This document shows, in pieces, positions 25,859 to 34,869 of a DNA stretch of 64,000 nucleotides. A program made the position numbers and the translations under genes. The notes beneath the pieces were generated by a model. That model was not told the DNA's origin and made no database searches. It was given only the letters and a program-made list of their open reading frames with translations. The first letter of the stretch is position 1, and each line of letters starts with the position of its first letter. This DNA comes from Mesorhizobium loti (GTDB lineage: Bacteria; Pseudomonadota; Alphaproteobacteria; Rhizobiales; Rhizobiaceae), in contig NZ_QGGH01000005.1 in the NCBI RefSeq assembly GCF_003148495.1, forward strand, positions 124,001 to 188,000, in the 5' to 3' direction.

Positions 25859-26455
25859 TCAGAAATTGCGCCCATAGCCTGCCATCCAGCCACCATCGAC
25901 ACAAAGCATCTGGCCTGTCGTGTAGGTGTTCAGGGGATCGCAGAAGAACAGCACGGCTGCAACCGCTTCCTCGATGCTACCGGCACGGCCGACTGGGGTG
26001 TGGCTGAGCATCGCCTTGTCGCCGGAAACCATGGTTTCATCCTCGACCGCGCCGACGCCGACGGCATTGACCAGGACCTTGGGGCCGAACTCCATGGCCA
26101 GCGTGCGCATACCGGCAAGGATCGAGGCGTTCTCCATGGAAAAGCGCGGGTGGCGGCGCATCGGCATGCCGGCGGTCGCCGACAGCAGGAAGACGATGCG
26201 GCCGCGCCCACGCTCCGTCATGGCCACGGCAGCCTTGCGCGCATCGGCGTAGAGCGCTCTCGGATCTCCCGCCACCGTTCCCGGCCGCAGCGGGCAGGAC
26301 ATCAGCAATATATCGGCTTCCCGAGCATGAGAGCCTTCGATCAGCCGGCCGCCATTGGCCTGCAATGCGGCAAGCGCTGCCTCGGCGATCAGATTGCTGT
26401 CGCCATCAAGGGCAATCGCTGCGCCATCAAGGTCGATTTCCATGGCTTTACTCAC
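25859..26455 (-). CDS. Degenerate short-chain dehydrogenase-like protein
   Basis: A 198-residue SDR-like protein, shorter than the usual 245-260. The N-terminal glycine-rich cofactor motif is missing. The region equivalent to YxxxK reads FSMEN, so both catalytic Tyr and Lys are absent, although the C-terminal GQMLCVDGGWMAGYG is typical. GTG start overlapping the upstream SDR stop by 4 bp, so the two are coupled. It may be a non-catalytic partner of that SDR. Confidence 0.75.
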   Translation of the reverse strand: MSKAMEIDLDGAAIALDGDSNLIAEAALAALQANGGRLIEGSHAREADILLMSCPLRPGTVAGDPRALYADARKAAVAMTERGRGRIVFLLSATAGMPMRRHPRFSMENASILAGMRTLAMEFGPKVLVNAVGVGAVEDETMVSGDKAMLSHTPVGRAGSIEEAVAAVLFFCDPLNTYTTGQMLCVDGGWMAGYGRNF

Positions 26456-27231
26456 ATCATATATCCTGCCGTCCAGCCGCCATCGACGGCCAGCACCTGG
26501 CCGTTAATGTAGCTGGCGGCAGGCGAGGCCAGGAACAGCACGGTTTCCGCGATCTCCTCCGGCTGGGCCGGGCGGGCGAGCGGGACATGGGCAAGGAATT
26601 CCTGCGTGCGACCGGCGAACTTGCCGTCGTCGTCATAGAACAGTTTTGCCGTCAGCGCCGTCATCACCGAGCCTGGCGCGATCGCGTTGGTCAGGATGCC
26701 CTTGGCTCCGAGTTCGATGGCCATCGATCGCGTCAGATGGATGATGCCGGCTTTGGCGGCGACAAAGGGGCTTTGCAGCCGCATGGCGGCAAGGCCGACG
26801 ACCGAGGCGATGTTGACGATGCGCCCGCCCCTGCCGGCGGCGAGCATGGGCGCAAGGGCCGCGCGGCTCATGATGTAGAGACCGTCGAGGTCGATGCCGG
26901 TGATGCGATCCCATTCCTCGGGGGGAAATTCATCTAATGTGACGCGATGCGCCAGCGTGTTGACGCCGGCATTGTTGATGAGGATGTCGAGCCGGCCATG
27001 GCGATCCATGATGGCGGCGATCGCACTATCGACCGAGGCGGCATCGCGGATGTCGACGGTGCAAGCGATCGCATCGCTCAAGCCGGCCGCGACCTGGCTC
27101 GCACCCTCGCTGTTGATGTCGGCGACGACGACCGCGGCGCCATTGTCGGACAGGCGTTTGGCGATGGAACTGCCGATCGCGCCCGCGGCTCCGGTGACCA
27201 GCGCTACCTTGCCTCGCAAATCGCAGCGCAT
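26452..27231 (-). CDS. Short-chain dehydrogenase-like protein lacking the catalytic tyrosine
   Basis: A 259-residue protein with a complete SDR frame: TGAAGAIG cofactor motif, ADIN, NNAG and IASVVG (catalytic Ser region). At the active site, SPFVAAKAG has Phe (codon TTT) where YxxxK needs Tyr. C-terminus GQVLAVDGGWTAGYMM. Its promoter region carries GntR-type operator site 5, placing it with the E1-fusion operon in one regulon. Either a redox-inactive member or one with altered chemistry. Confidence 0.82.
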   Translation of the reverse strand: MRCDLRGKVALVTGAAGAIGSSIAKRLSDNGAAVVVADINSEGASQVAAGLSDAIACTVDIRDAASVDSAIAAIMDRHGRLDILINNAGVNTLAHRVTLDEFPPEEWDRITGIDLDGLYIMSRAALAPMLAAGRGGRIVNIASVVGLAAMRLQSPFVAAKAGIIHLTRSMAIELGAKGILTNAIAPGSVMTALTAKLFYDDDGKFAGRTQEFLAHVPLARPAQPEEIAETVLFLASPAASYINGQVLAVDGGWTAGYMM

Positions 27232-27261
27232 GTCTCGTCCGTCCCCGACCAGTTCGGGTTA

Positions 27262-27277
27262 TGCTATTATAATAATC
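27262..27277. promoter_or_regulatory. GntR-type operator site 5, upstream of the SDR pair
   Basis: TGCTATTATAATAATC has a perfect left half of the shared palindrome. It lies 31 bp before the SDR start at 27231 and overlaps a minus-strand TATAAT-like -10. It sits between this gene and the stop of the upstream permease gene (27315). Confidence 0.65.
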
Positions 27278-27314
27278 TCAAAGCGCGGACAAGCTTTCGT
27301 GTCGCGGCCGGCGG

Positions 27315-28310
27315 TTATTCGGCGGCCGCGCCGGCGGCGCTTTTGCGGGTGGCGTCGACCATCAGCCGCCGTTCCCGGAACACCCCCCATTGCTGGTCGA
27401 CCAGCACGCCTATGAGGATGACGCCGCCCATCACCGCGAAGTTGAGCGAGGACGGGATGCCGAGCAGGTTGACGAGGTTCTGCAGCTCCTGCAGCAGCAC
27501 CGTGCCGAGGATGACGCCGATGAGCGAGCCCTCGCCGCCACGCAGCGAGAAGCCGCCGAGCACGGCGGCTGCGATGGCGTAGAGTTCGTAGAACTGGCCG
27601 TGGCTGGCCGGCGAGATCGAGCGCGTGTACATGGCGAAATAGATCGCCGACAGCGCCGTCAGCACGCCGCAAATGACATAGGCCGCCATGACGACGCGGC
27701 CGGTGCGGATGCCGGAGTATTTCGCCGCCTCCTCGTTCTTGCCGATGGCGTAGAGATAGCGGCCGAACACCGAGCGGTGCAGCACCACCCACATGACGAT
27801 GGAAATGACGATCAGCGCGATGAAGCTGTTGGGAACGCCATAGGAGCGCCCGGCGGTGAGGAATTCGAGGTCGGGAAAGTTCTGGCCGAAGGCGAAGCCG
27901 GCGGTGCCGTCCGCGGTGTAGAAGCGGGCGACGCCGCGGTAGATCAGGAGGCCGCACAGTGTGACGACGAAGGGCTGCAGCTTGAGCCGCGTGATCAGCC
28001 AGCCATGAACGAGGCCGATGATGGCGCCGAGCACGAGGATCAGCACGAAGGCCAGCGGCCACGCCACCTCGCGCACGGCGATGAAGTCGATGAACAGCGT
28101 TCCCAGCAGCGCTACCACCGAGCCGACCGACAGTTCGATGCCGCCGGTGATGATGACGAAGGCCTGGCCGATCGACAGGATGCCGAACAGGCCGATCAGG
28201 TTGGAGGTGTTGGCGAGGTTGATCGGCAACAGGAAGCGCGGATTGATGATCGCAACGATGGCGCCGACCACCAGGATCAGGATCAGCAGGCCGAGATCTT
28301 TCTTGCTCAT
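27315..28310 (-). CDS. Ribose-type ABC permease (RbsC family) of the second sugar importer
   Basis: A 331-residue inner-membrane permease with about ten hydrophobic segments. ITGGIELSVGSVVALLG and AAAVLGGFSLRGGEGSLIGVILG are the conserved blocks. GGGGAG precedes the ATG. A single permease gene means a homodimeric channel, unlike the importer at 8200-11702. Last gene of an SBP-ATPase-permease operon transcribed leftward. Confidence 0.92.
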   Translation of the reverse strand: MSKKDLGLLILILVVGAIVAIINPRFLLPINLANTSNLIGLFGILSIGQAFVIITGGIELSVGSVVALLGTLFIDFIAVREVAWPLAFVLILVLGAIIGLVHGWLITRLKLQPFVVTLCGLLIYRGVARFYTADGTAGFAFGQNFPDLEFLTAGRSYGVPNSFIALIVISIVMWVVLHRSVFGRYLYAIGKNEEAAKYSGIRTGRVVMAAYVICGVLTALSAIYFAMYTRSISPASHGQFYELYAIAAAVLGGFSLRGGEGSLIGVILGTVLLQELQNLVNLLGIPSSLNFAVMGGVILIGVLVDQQWGVFRERRLMVDATRKSAAGAAAE

Positions 28311-28367
28311 CGTCTTCTCCCCAATGCCTGCCCCGAGCGGATCGCGCTGCCGCGGCCCGTGGCAAAA

Positions 28368-29915
<1,548 letters not shown>

Positions 29916-30027
29916 GCCTGACAGCGATTGGCGGGCCGATCTTTTGGCAGACTGACGATCCTCGCGGTGTTCGTCAATGCGAGCAGCCGGCCCAAGCGAC
30001 GTTGAGCCGGCTGAACTGCATTATGTC

Positions 30028-30990
30028 TTAGTTTCCGGACATCGCCTTCAGATTGGCGGCATAGGCGTCGACGTCATCCTTGCCGATGATCTTGGTCGGG
30101 ATGATGATGAGGTTGCCTGCCGGGATGCCCGACTTGTCGCCCTTGAGATAGGCAGCCATCAGCTTCATGCCCTGATAGGCCCATTCGAAGGGCTGCTGCA
30201 CGACGGTGGCGGCAACGGTGCCTTCCTTGACGCCGCCCAGCGTGATCGGATCGTCATCGAAGCCGACGACGGTGATCGAGCCGAGCTTGCCGGCGTCGCG
30301 CAGCGCTTCATAGATGCGCGGCGTGTTGTAGGAGTAGAAGCCGACCATGCAGGTGACGTCGGGGCTGGCGACCAGCGCGTCCTCGACATTCTTCTTGGCG
30401 CGCGCCTGGTCGATGTCGTCGCCGCGCACGTCGATCAACTCGATCTTGGTGCCGGCCAGACCGTCCTTCATGCCCTGGATGCGCTCCTTGGCATTGTCGG
30501 CGCCGAGCAGGCCGACGAAGCCGAGGCATTTTCCACCATTGGGCATCGCCTTCTTGGCGATCTCGGCCGCCTGCTTGCCGGCATCGACATTGGACGAGCC
30601 GATATAGGCGACGCGCTTGGTCTGCGGCGCGTCCGAGTCGGTGGTGAACAGCGCCGTTTGCGAGGCAATCTTGTTGAGGCCATCGGTGGAGGTCTTCGGA
30701 TCGACCGCCGAGACCATGATGCCCTTCACGCCGGCCGTCACCAGGTCGTCCATCAGCCGCTGCTGGATGGCGACCGAGGACTGCTCGGGATATTTGAGCT
30801 CGAGCGTGTAGTCGGGCAGTTCGCCCTGCGCCTTCTTGACGCCGGCTTCGGCGGCCTTCCAGAAATCGGAAGCGCCGTTGACGACGAAGGCCAGCGTCGG
30901 CTTGTCGTCGGCGCGCGCGATTGCCGTGGCCGACAGGCCAAGCAGCAGCGCGGTCGCGGCTACGGATGCATTTCGTATCAAGGATTTCAT
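30028..30990 (-). CDS. Sugar ABC transporter periplasmic binding protein of the second importer
   Basis: A 320-residue type I binding protein. Signal peptide of about 27 residues ending ARA-D, then DKPTLAFVVNGASDFWKAAEAGVKKA, followed by PEQSSVAIQQRLMDDLVTAGVKGIMVSAVD. Ligand unknown; ribose- or allose-like sugars are usual for this group. ATG 30990 has GGGAGG upstream; a longer frame to 31095 is not supported. It heads a three-gene operon divergent from a LacI-family gene, with a strong palindrome at 31165-31181 in between. Confidence 0.92.
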   Translation of the reverse strand: MKSLIRNASVAATALLLGLSATAIARADDKPTLAFVVNGASDFWKAAEAGVKKAQGELPDYTLELKYPEQSSVAIQQRLMDDLVTAGVKGIMVSAVDPKTSTDGLNKIASQTALFTTDSDAPQTKRVAYIGSSNVDAGKQAAEIAKKAMPNGGKCLGFVGLLGADNAKERIQGMKDGLAGTKIELIDVRGDDIDQARAKKNVEDALVASPDVTCMVGFYSYNTPRIYEALRDAGKLGSITVVGFDDDPITLGGVKEGTVAATVVQQPFEWAYQGMKLMAAYLKGDKSGIPAGNLIIIPTKIIGKDDVDAYAANLKAMSGN

Positions 30991-31164
30991 GTTCAACCTC
31001 CCGTTTGGTTCAGTCGTTGGACTGACCGATCTTGCACTGACCTGATTTGCCGTTTGCAGCTTGGACGCCCTCCTCCTCAAAGGTGTTCCCGGCACCGAAA
31101 CAATGGCGCCGTTCCAGCCACGATCATGGACCTTAGAGACTCATCCTTCGTTCGTAAATAGTCC

Positions 31165-31181
31165 GATTTGTCTGACATATC
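31165..31181. promoter_or_regulatory. FadR/GntR-type palindromic operator candidate
   Basis: GATTTGTCTGACATATC is a 17-bp inverted repeat with one mismatched pair around the centre (TGTC-T-GACA). This resembles operators of FadR-subfamily GntR regulators. It lies 175 bp upstream of the binding-protein start. A direct ACATATC repeat follows (31175-31181, 31183-31188). No FadR-type gene is in the window. Confidence 0.45.
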
Positions 31182-31282
31182 ACATATCCGAGAAAAAGCT
31201 TGCGGAGGTAGGATCCGCTCGCCATCGGGCTATTTCTCGTCCACTCCCGCCGCCCCGGACCAACCAGGCCGGACGCGACGGA

Positions 31283-31310
31283 TTGACGGTACAGCGCATT
31301 TTTGTATTAG
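31283..31310 (+). promoter_or_regulatory. Candidate promoter for the lacI-family gene at 31572
   Basis: ATTGACG gives TTGACG at 31283-31288; TATTAG is at 31305-31310 with a 16-bp spacer. GTATTAGT is repeated just downstream. This would leave a leader of about 255 nt before the start codon. Confidence 0.35.
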
Positions 31311-31571
31311 TAAACAGTATTAGTTTCGAGGTGCATTCTGAAGACATGGTCGTAGTTTCGCGGCGCATTCGCCGGCGAGCCATCGTCGGCTGTGCCAAGG
31401 CATGAGCCTTGCAGCATTTGCATTTCAGCCTGTGCGGAGTCGCATGGTGGATGGACCTTGAGGCTGCTAATAGTTATAAATGCTTTTGACGATTTCCATC
31501 AATCGACGGCGTCACGCCATCTTGCCGGCATGGCCGGCTGCCGCTAGGACAGTTTGGGATTTGGGGGTGCC

Positions 31572-32675
31572 ATGAGCGAGACGACGGATCCGGCCAGCGA
31601 CACGATAAGGCGCCGCAAGGCGCCGGCCAAGGGCGCCAAGGGCCGCGTCACCATGATCGATATCGCCAGGGCGGCCGGCTGCTCGCAGGCGACCGTTTCC
31701 TTCGTGCTCAACAATTCGCCGGGGATCAAGCTGTCGCAGCAGACCCGCGAACGGGTGATCGAGGTAGCACGGACCCTTGGCTACACCGCGCCCGCTTTCG
31801 AGGCCCTCCACCCGCCGATCCCCGCCTTCGAGGGGCTGGACGGGGTGATCGGCTTTGCCGTCGACCAGCTCGCCACCAGCCCGGAAGCCGTGGTCGCCAT
31901 CGAGGGTGCGCGGCAGGCCTCGTGGAATGCCGGCAATGTGCTTCTGGTGGCGCAGACGCTGGGCGATGCCGTCATGGAGCCGCGCGCCATCGCGGCGCTG
32001 ACCAAGCGGGGGATTTCGGCGCTGATCTACATGACCATCTTCACCCGCGAGATATCCGCGCCCGATTACCTCTACGGCCTCGACATCCCGGTGATCCTGC
32101 TCAACTGCTACACGGCGGATTACGCCTTCCCGGCCGTGGTGCCGAGCGAGATCGCCGGCGGCCAGAGCTCGACCCGCCATCTGATCAGCCACGGCCACCG
32201 CCGCATCGCCACCATCACCGGCGAGCCGTGGATGCAGGCCGCCCAGGACCGGCTGAAAGGCTACCGCCGTGCGCTCGCCACCGCCGACATCCCGTTCGAC
32301 CCCGAACTGGTGGTCGAGGGCGACTGGTCGGCCAGCGCCGGCTACGCCGCGACCGTCAAGCTGCTGGCGCTGAAAGACCGACCGACCGCCATCTTCTGCC
32401 AGAACGACCGCACCGCGATCGGCTGCTACGAAGCGCTGAAGGAAGCCGGCCTGCACATTCCGCAGGACATCTCCGTCGTCGGCTACGACGACGAGGAAAT
32501 CGCCCGCCATCTGTTCCCGCCGCTGACCACCTCGATCCTGCCGCACATGGCGATGGGCCAATGGGCGATCGAACAGCTGGAGGCGCCGGCGGCGCCCGGG
32601 CGGGGACGGTATCCGATCACGAAGCTGGAGTGCCCGCTGGTGGAAAGGGAGAGTGTGCGGGGGGTGGCGGGCTAA
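31572..32675 (+). CDS. LacI-family transcriptional regulator of the second sugar importer
   Basis: A 367-residue LacI/GalR protein with a basic N-terminal extension of about 25 residues before VTMIDIARAAGCSQATVSFVLNNSPGIKLSQQTRERV. The sugar-binding core continues to ISVVGYDDEEIARHLFPPLTTSILPHMAMG, the usual dimer/ligand segment. ATG 31572 follows a GGGGG run. Divergent from the SBP-ATPase-permease operon, its probable target. The DNA-binding helix differs from that of the other LacI protein, fitting the absence of the TGGTACCGGTAYCA motif here. Confidence 0.92.
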   Translation: MSETTDPASDTIRRRKAPAKGAKGRVTMIDIARAAGCSQATVSFVLNNSPGIKLSQQTRERVIEVARTLGYTAPAFEALHPPIPAFEGLDGVIGFAVDQLATSPEAVVAIEGARQASWNAGNVLLVAQTLGDAVMEPRAIAALTKRGISALIYMTIFTREISAPDYLYGLDIPVILLNCYTADYAFPAVVPSEIAGGQSSTRHLISHGHRRIATITGEPWMQAAQDRLKGYRRALATADIPFDPELVVEGDWSASAGYAATVKLLALKDRPTAIFCQNDRTAIGCYEALKEAGLHIPQDISVVGYDDEEIARHLFPPLTTSILPHMAMGQWAIEQLEAPAAPGRGRYPITKLECPLVERESVRGVAG

Positions 32676-33056
32676 CGCAAATTGAGTGTTTGGAGGTTTG
32701 GCGCACCCGACGGGAGACGCCCAAACTTACCCAAAGAGATTGAACCAAAAGGCTTTTTTGGAGAGCCGTCTACCTGTGTGCACCACTGGCAGGGGAGTAG
32801 CGAAAGGCCCGGCAGTTGCGATAGCCTTGCGACCGTTCGCGCTAGGTACCGCTAACGCGGCAACCCAGACAGAATGCTGCCAGATCGCGGACCATTTTGA
32901 CGGTGCAGAAAGCGAATGGGCCCGATAGGTTCAGCGGGTTGCAAGAGCAAATTCTCGCCGCCAAGTCATGGACATAACGCAAGCCAATGCCCACCTACAT
33001 TGCGCCGTCCCACCGGGACGGCTACTTGCGCTATGTTGTAGGGGAAGGAAAAGATC
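32676..33056. other. Left end of the tRNA-Arg-associated islet
   Basis: 381 bp without a convincing gene. It holds the copy of the tRNA-Arg 3' end (32699-32715) and an 8-bp hairpin GCCGTCCC/GGGACGGC at 33004-33022, 34 bp before the first islet gene. Nothing else is recognisable. Confidence 0.5.
32699..32715. repeat. Direct repeat of the tRNA-Arg 3' end (attL-like)
   Basis: TGGCGCACCCGACGGGA matches 16 of 17 bases of the sequence at 35731-35747, which is the 3' end (with CCA) of the tRNA-Arg gene as read on the plus strand. Same orientation, 3.0 kb apart: the geometry left by site-specific integration into a tRNA 3' end. Confidence 0.65.
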
Positions 33057-33362
33057 ATGGGTGGCGTTAAGGCGGCAAAGATGGAACACGAAGAAAACTT
33101 AGCTATGGCCTCGTCCTACCTAGTGGGCATCGGAATACTGGAAAGCTGCGAGGCCCACGGTACTATCTACGGGGGAGCAGCTTGGGATTTGGAAGCCGAT
33201 TTCTACAAGCAGGTGATGAACGACCGGAACCGTGGTGCTAATGGGCCAGTTCCTTGGGCCGCCGACATGAAAGCTCGCGAATTCACTGACCTCCTAAAGG
33301 AGGCATACGAAAGTCATCCGGGCGAAGCATGTTTCGCATGCGAGAAGAACATGGCCGACTAA
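33057..33362 (+). CDS. Hypothetical islet protein
   Basis: 101 residues, no recognised family. Soluble, mildly acidic, with two cysteines near the C-terminus (GEACFACEKNM) that could bind metal and a repeated-looking central part (CEAHGTIYGGAAWDLEADFYKQVMN). A good ribosome site (GGGGAAGGAA) precedes ATG 33057. Codon use is less GC-rich than the surrounding chromosome. Followed by a strong hairpin (33375-33405). Confidence 0.6.
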   Translation: MGGVKAAKMEHEENLAMASSYLVGIGILESCEAHGTIYGGAAWDLEADFYKQVMNDRNRGANGPVPWAADMKAREFTDLLKEAYESHPGEACFACEKNMAD

Positions 33363-33374
33363 TCGGCACTGAGA

Positions 33375-33405
33375 GCCTGAGACGCTACTAACCGGTGTCT
33401 CAGGC
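33375..33405. terminator. Strong hairpin after the hypothetical islet gene
   Basis: GCCTGAGAC (33375-33383) pairs with GTCTCAGGC (33397-33405) around a 13-nt loop. It follows the gene stop by 12 bp. There is no U-tract, so it is a possible Rho-dependent or stabilising structure. Confidence 0.4.
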
Positions 33406-33472
33406 GCTCGGGCGGCGTTGGGATATGAGCGCAGCGACAACCGGACGGCTGAAATCGGCGGGGGAGGTGCGC

Positions 33473-34360
33473 ATGCCAAAAAGAAAGACTTGGAACTGGC
33501 GAAGGACGGTGACTGCCATCGGTTCAAGTTGGTGGACTGTGGCATTCACTGTTCTTGTGCTTTCCGCCGGCATCGCAGTTTTCTTCTGGTACGTTTACGA
33601 CCAGTTGGACGAGTATTGGAAAGGCGTAGCCACAAACACCACGGCGGGATTTTTCGACGTGGTGGTGGTGGTGTTCACATTCGGAGCTTATGAGCAATTT
33701 CGTCGTCGGAGCGATGACATTACCCGTTTGCGTGAACGTATCGAAGACGTGAAAAGGTTTGATGATCCGCGTGCGCATAGTATCATAGGTTCCGCGATAC
33801 GCGGGCTTGCTAGATTCAGCCTTACAGACATCGACCTCCGTGGCGCTCGGCTGACTAATTTCTCCTTTTCCAGTAACGGCATCCGCTCTATCTCTGGCGC
33901 TGTCATCTCGGATGGTCTCTACTTTGACGACGAAATGAAAAACTTCGCTAAGCTAAATTCAGTGGCCTTCACCGGAGTGGATTGTAGCGACGTTTGTTTC
34001 AGCAGCGGCGATTTGTCGTTGGCTACTTTTAATGACTGCGCTTTTCAGGGTGCATCTCTTGTCGATGCTAAATTCAACGGAACCTCTTTGAGGTGGACGG
34101 TCGAAAAAGTCATAGCAGATGAAGCCGACTGGCAAGAGCTTGTTGATGAAGCGGAAGACGGTTCACCGATCTATGCTCGGATTTACAACCCGGCCTTTTA
34201 TGGCGCAGACCTAACGAATTGCAGCTTCAAAAAAGTGCGATTTCAGAATGCCGATTTTCGCGGTGCCCAAAATATCGAGAAGGCAATTTTCGACGGTGCA
34301 ACGGGACTAGAAACATGCCATTTCGATGATGGCCAAACGCAAGAATCTTCCAAAGCCTAG
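33473..34360 (+). CDS. Membrane-anchored pentapeptide-repeat protein
   Basis: 295 residues. Two transmembrane helices lie at about residues 15-45 (WWTVAFTVLVLSAGIAVFFWYVY) and 57-75 (GFFDVVVVVFTFGAY), then a charged coiled-coil-like linker (RRRSDDITRLRERIEDVKRF). A C-terminal beta-helix of A(D/N)LxxxxF-type repeats follows (TDIDLRGARLTNFSF, GADLTNCSFKKVRFQNADFRGAQ). Such proteins are often of unknown function; a defence or envelope role is possible. ATG 33473 follows GGGGAGG; earlier in-frame starts lack one. Low-GC codon use marks it as acquired DNA. Confidence 0.75.
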   Translation: MPKRKTWNWRRTVTAIGSSWWTVAFTVLVLSAGIAVFFWYVYDQLDEYWKGVATNTTAGFFDVVVVVFTFGAYEQFRRRSDDITRLRERIEDVKRFDDPRAHSIIGSAIRGLARFSLTDIDLRGARLTNFSFSSNGIRSISGAVISDGLYFDDEMKNFAKLNSVAFTGVDCSDVCFSSGDLSLATFNDCAFQGASLVDAKFNGTSLRWTVEKVIADEADWQELVDEAEDGSPIYARIYNPAFYGADLTNCSFKKVRFQNADFRGAQNIEKAIFDGATGLETCHFDDGQTQESSKA

Positions 34361-34408
34361 CTCATTGGGCAAGGTGGCGTCATGTCACAATCTCTACGAA
34401 TCTGCGGT

Positions 34409-34436
34409 AGGAGTTCGATTCTCTTCTGGTACGCCA
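34409..34436 (+). repeat. tRNA 3'-end fragment F1 (T arm, acceptor strand and CCA)
   Basis: AGGAG-TTCGATT-CTCTT is a valid 5-bp T stem with a canonical T loop, followed by CTGGTAC, G and CCA. No matching 5' acceptor strand (GTACCAG) is found upstream and no anticodon arm folds properly, so this is a 3' fragment and not a gene. It sits 48 bp after the pentapeptide-protein stop. Confidence 0.6.
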
Positions 34437-34527
34437 GTCTCATCCCCGCCCTGTCTCGCAACCTTGTGCTCTGTAAGCCGTGATCGCATTGGGCTATCGT
34501 GCATGTTGTGTTGTGAGGACTGATCCT

Positions 34528-34869
34528 TTGAAGCTCGATTCGCTTGTGTCACGAACCTCGGCAAATCGGCTGCGAACGTTTAAGCAAGACGTGGAGCAGG
34601 CATTTCCGGGGCAACTAGACAGAGTTCTGCTATTTGGCTCAAGAGCACGAGGAGAGGCCACCTCCGGAAGCGACTATGACGTGGCGGTAGTCTTCTTCTC
34701 CGCGACGTCTATTGCCGGCGCGCGGCCAATTTTGTCCGACATTGCCTTCCGCTTTGTGCGAGTGGGGACACCAATCAGACCAATCGCAATTTGCGCAAAT
34801 GATGTCAGCCTATCTAGCGTCATTCCGGTAGCGCGCAATATCGCTCGCGACGGGGTGGTGATCCAGTGA
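34528..34869 (+). CDS. MNT-type nucleotidyltransferase (antitoxin of MNT/HEPN pair)
   Basis: 113 residues, minimal nucleotidyltransferase fold. The core motif GSRARGEATSGSDYD holds the GS and the two catalytic aspartates. In MntA/HepT-type systems such enzymes inactivate the HEPN RNase, in known cases by nucleotidylating it. A TTG start at 34528 is chosen because GTGAGGA is well spaced; an upstream in-frame GTG (34480) lacks a site. The stop overlaps the HEPN start (GTGA). It is preceded by tRNA fragment F1. Confidence 0.8.
   Translation: MKLDSLVSRTSANRLRTFKQDVEQAFPGQLDRVLLFGSRARGEATSGSDYDVAVVFFSATSIAGARPILSDIAFRFVRVGTPIRPIAICANDVSLSSVIPVARNIARDGVVIQ

Larger units (their letters stand above)
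30991..31571. other. Long divergent regulatory region between binding protein and lacI gene
   Basis: 581 bp with no convincing gene; a 114-codon plus-strand frame at 31061-31405 has no ribosome site and unlikely composition. It contains the 17-bp palindrome at 31165-31181, a candidate promoter at 31283-31310 and a repeated GTATTAGT (31304-31311 and 31317-31324). Confidence 0.55.

Noticed and set aside
31061..31405. Open frame of 114 codons upstream of the lacI-family gene
   Set aside because: No ribosome site, no family features, and it spans the palindrome and promoter signals of the divergent region.
34360..34436. Complete tRNA gene ending at F1
   Set aside because: The 3' part is tRNA-like, but the needed 5' acceptor strand is absent and the only possible anticodon-type stem has a 5-nt loop.
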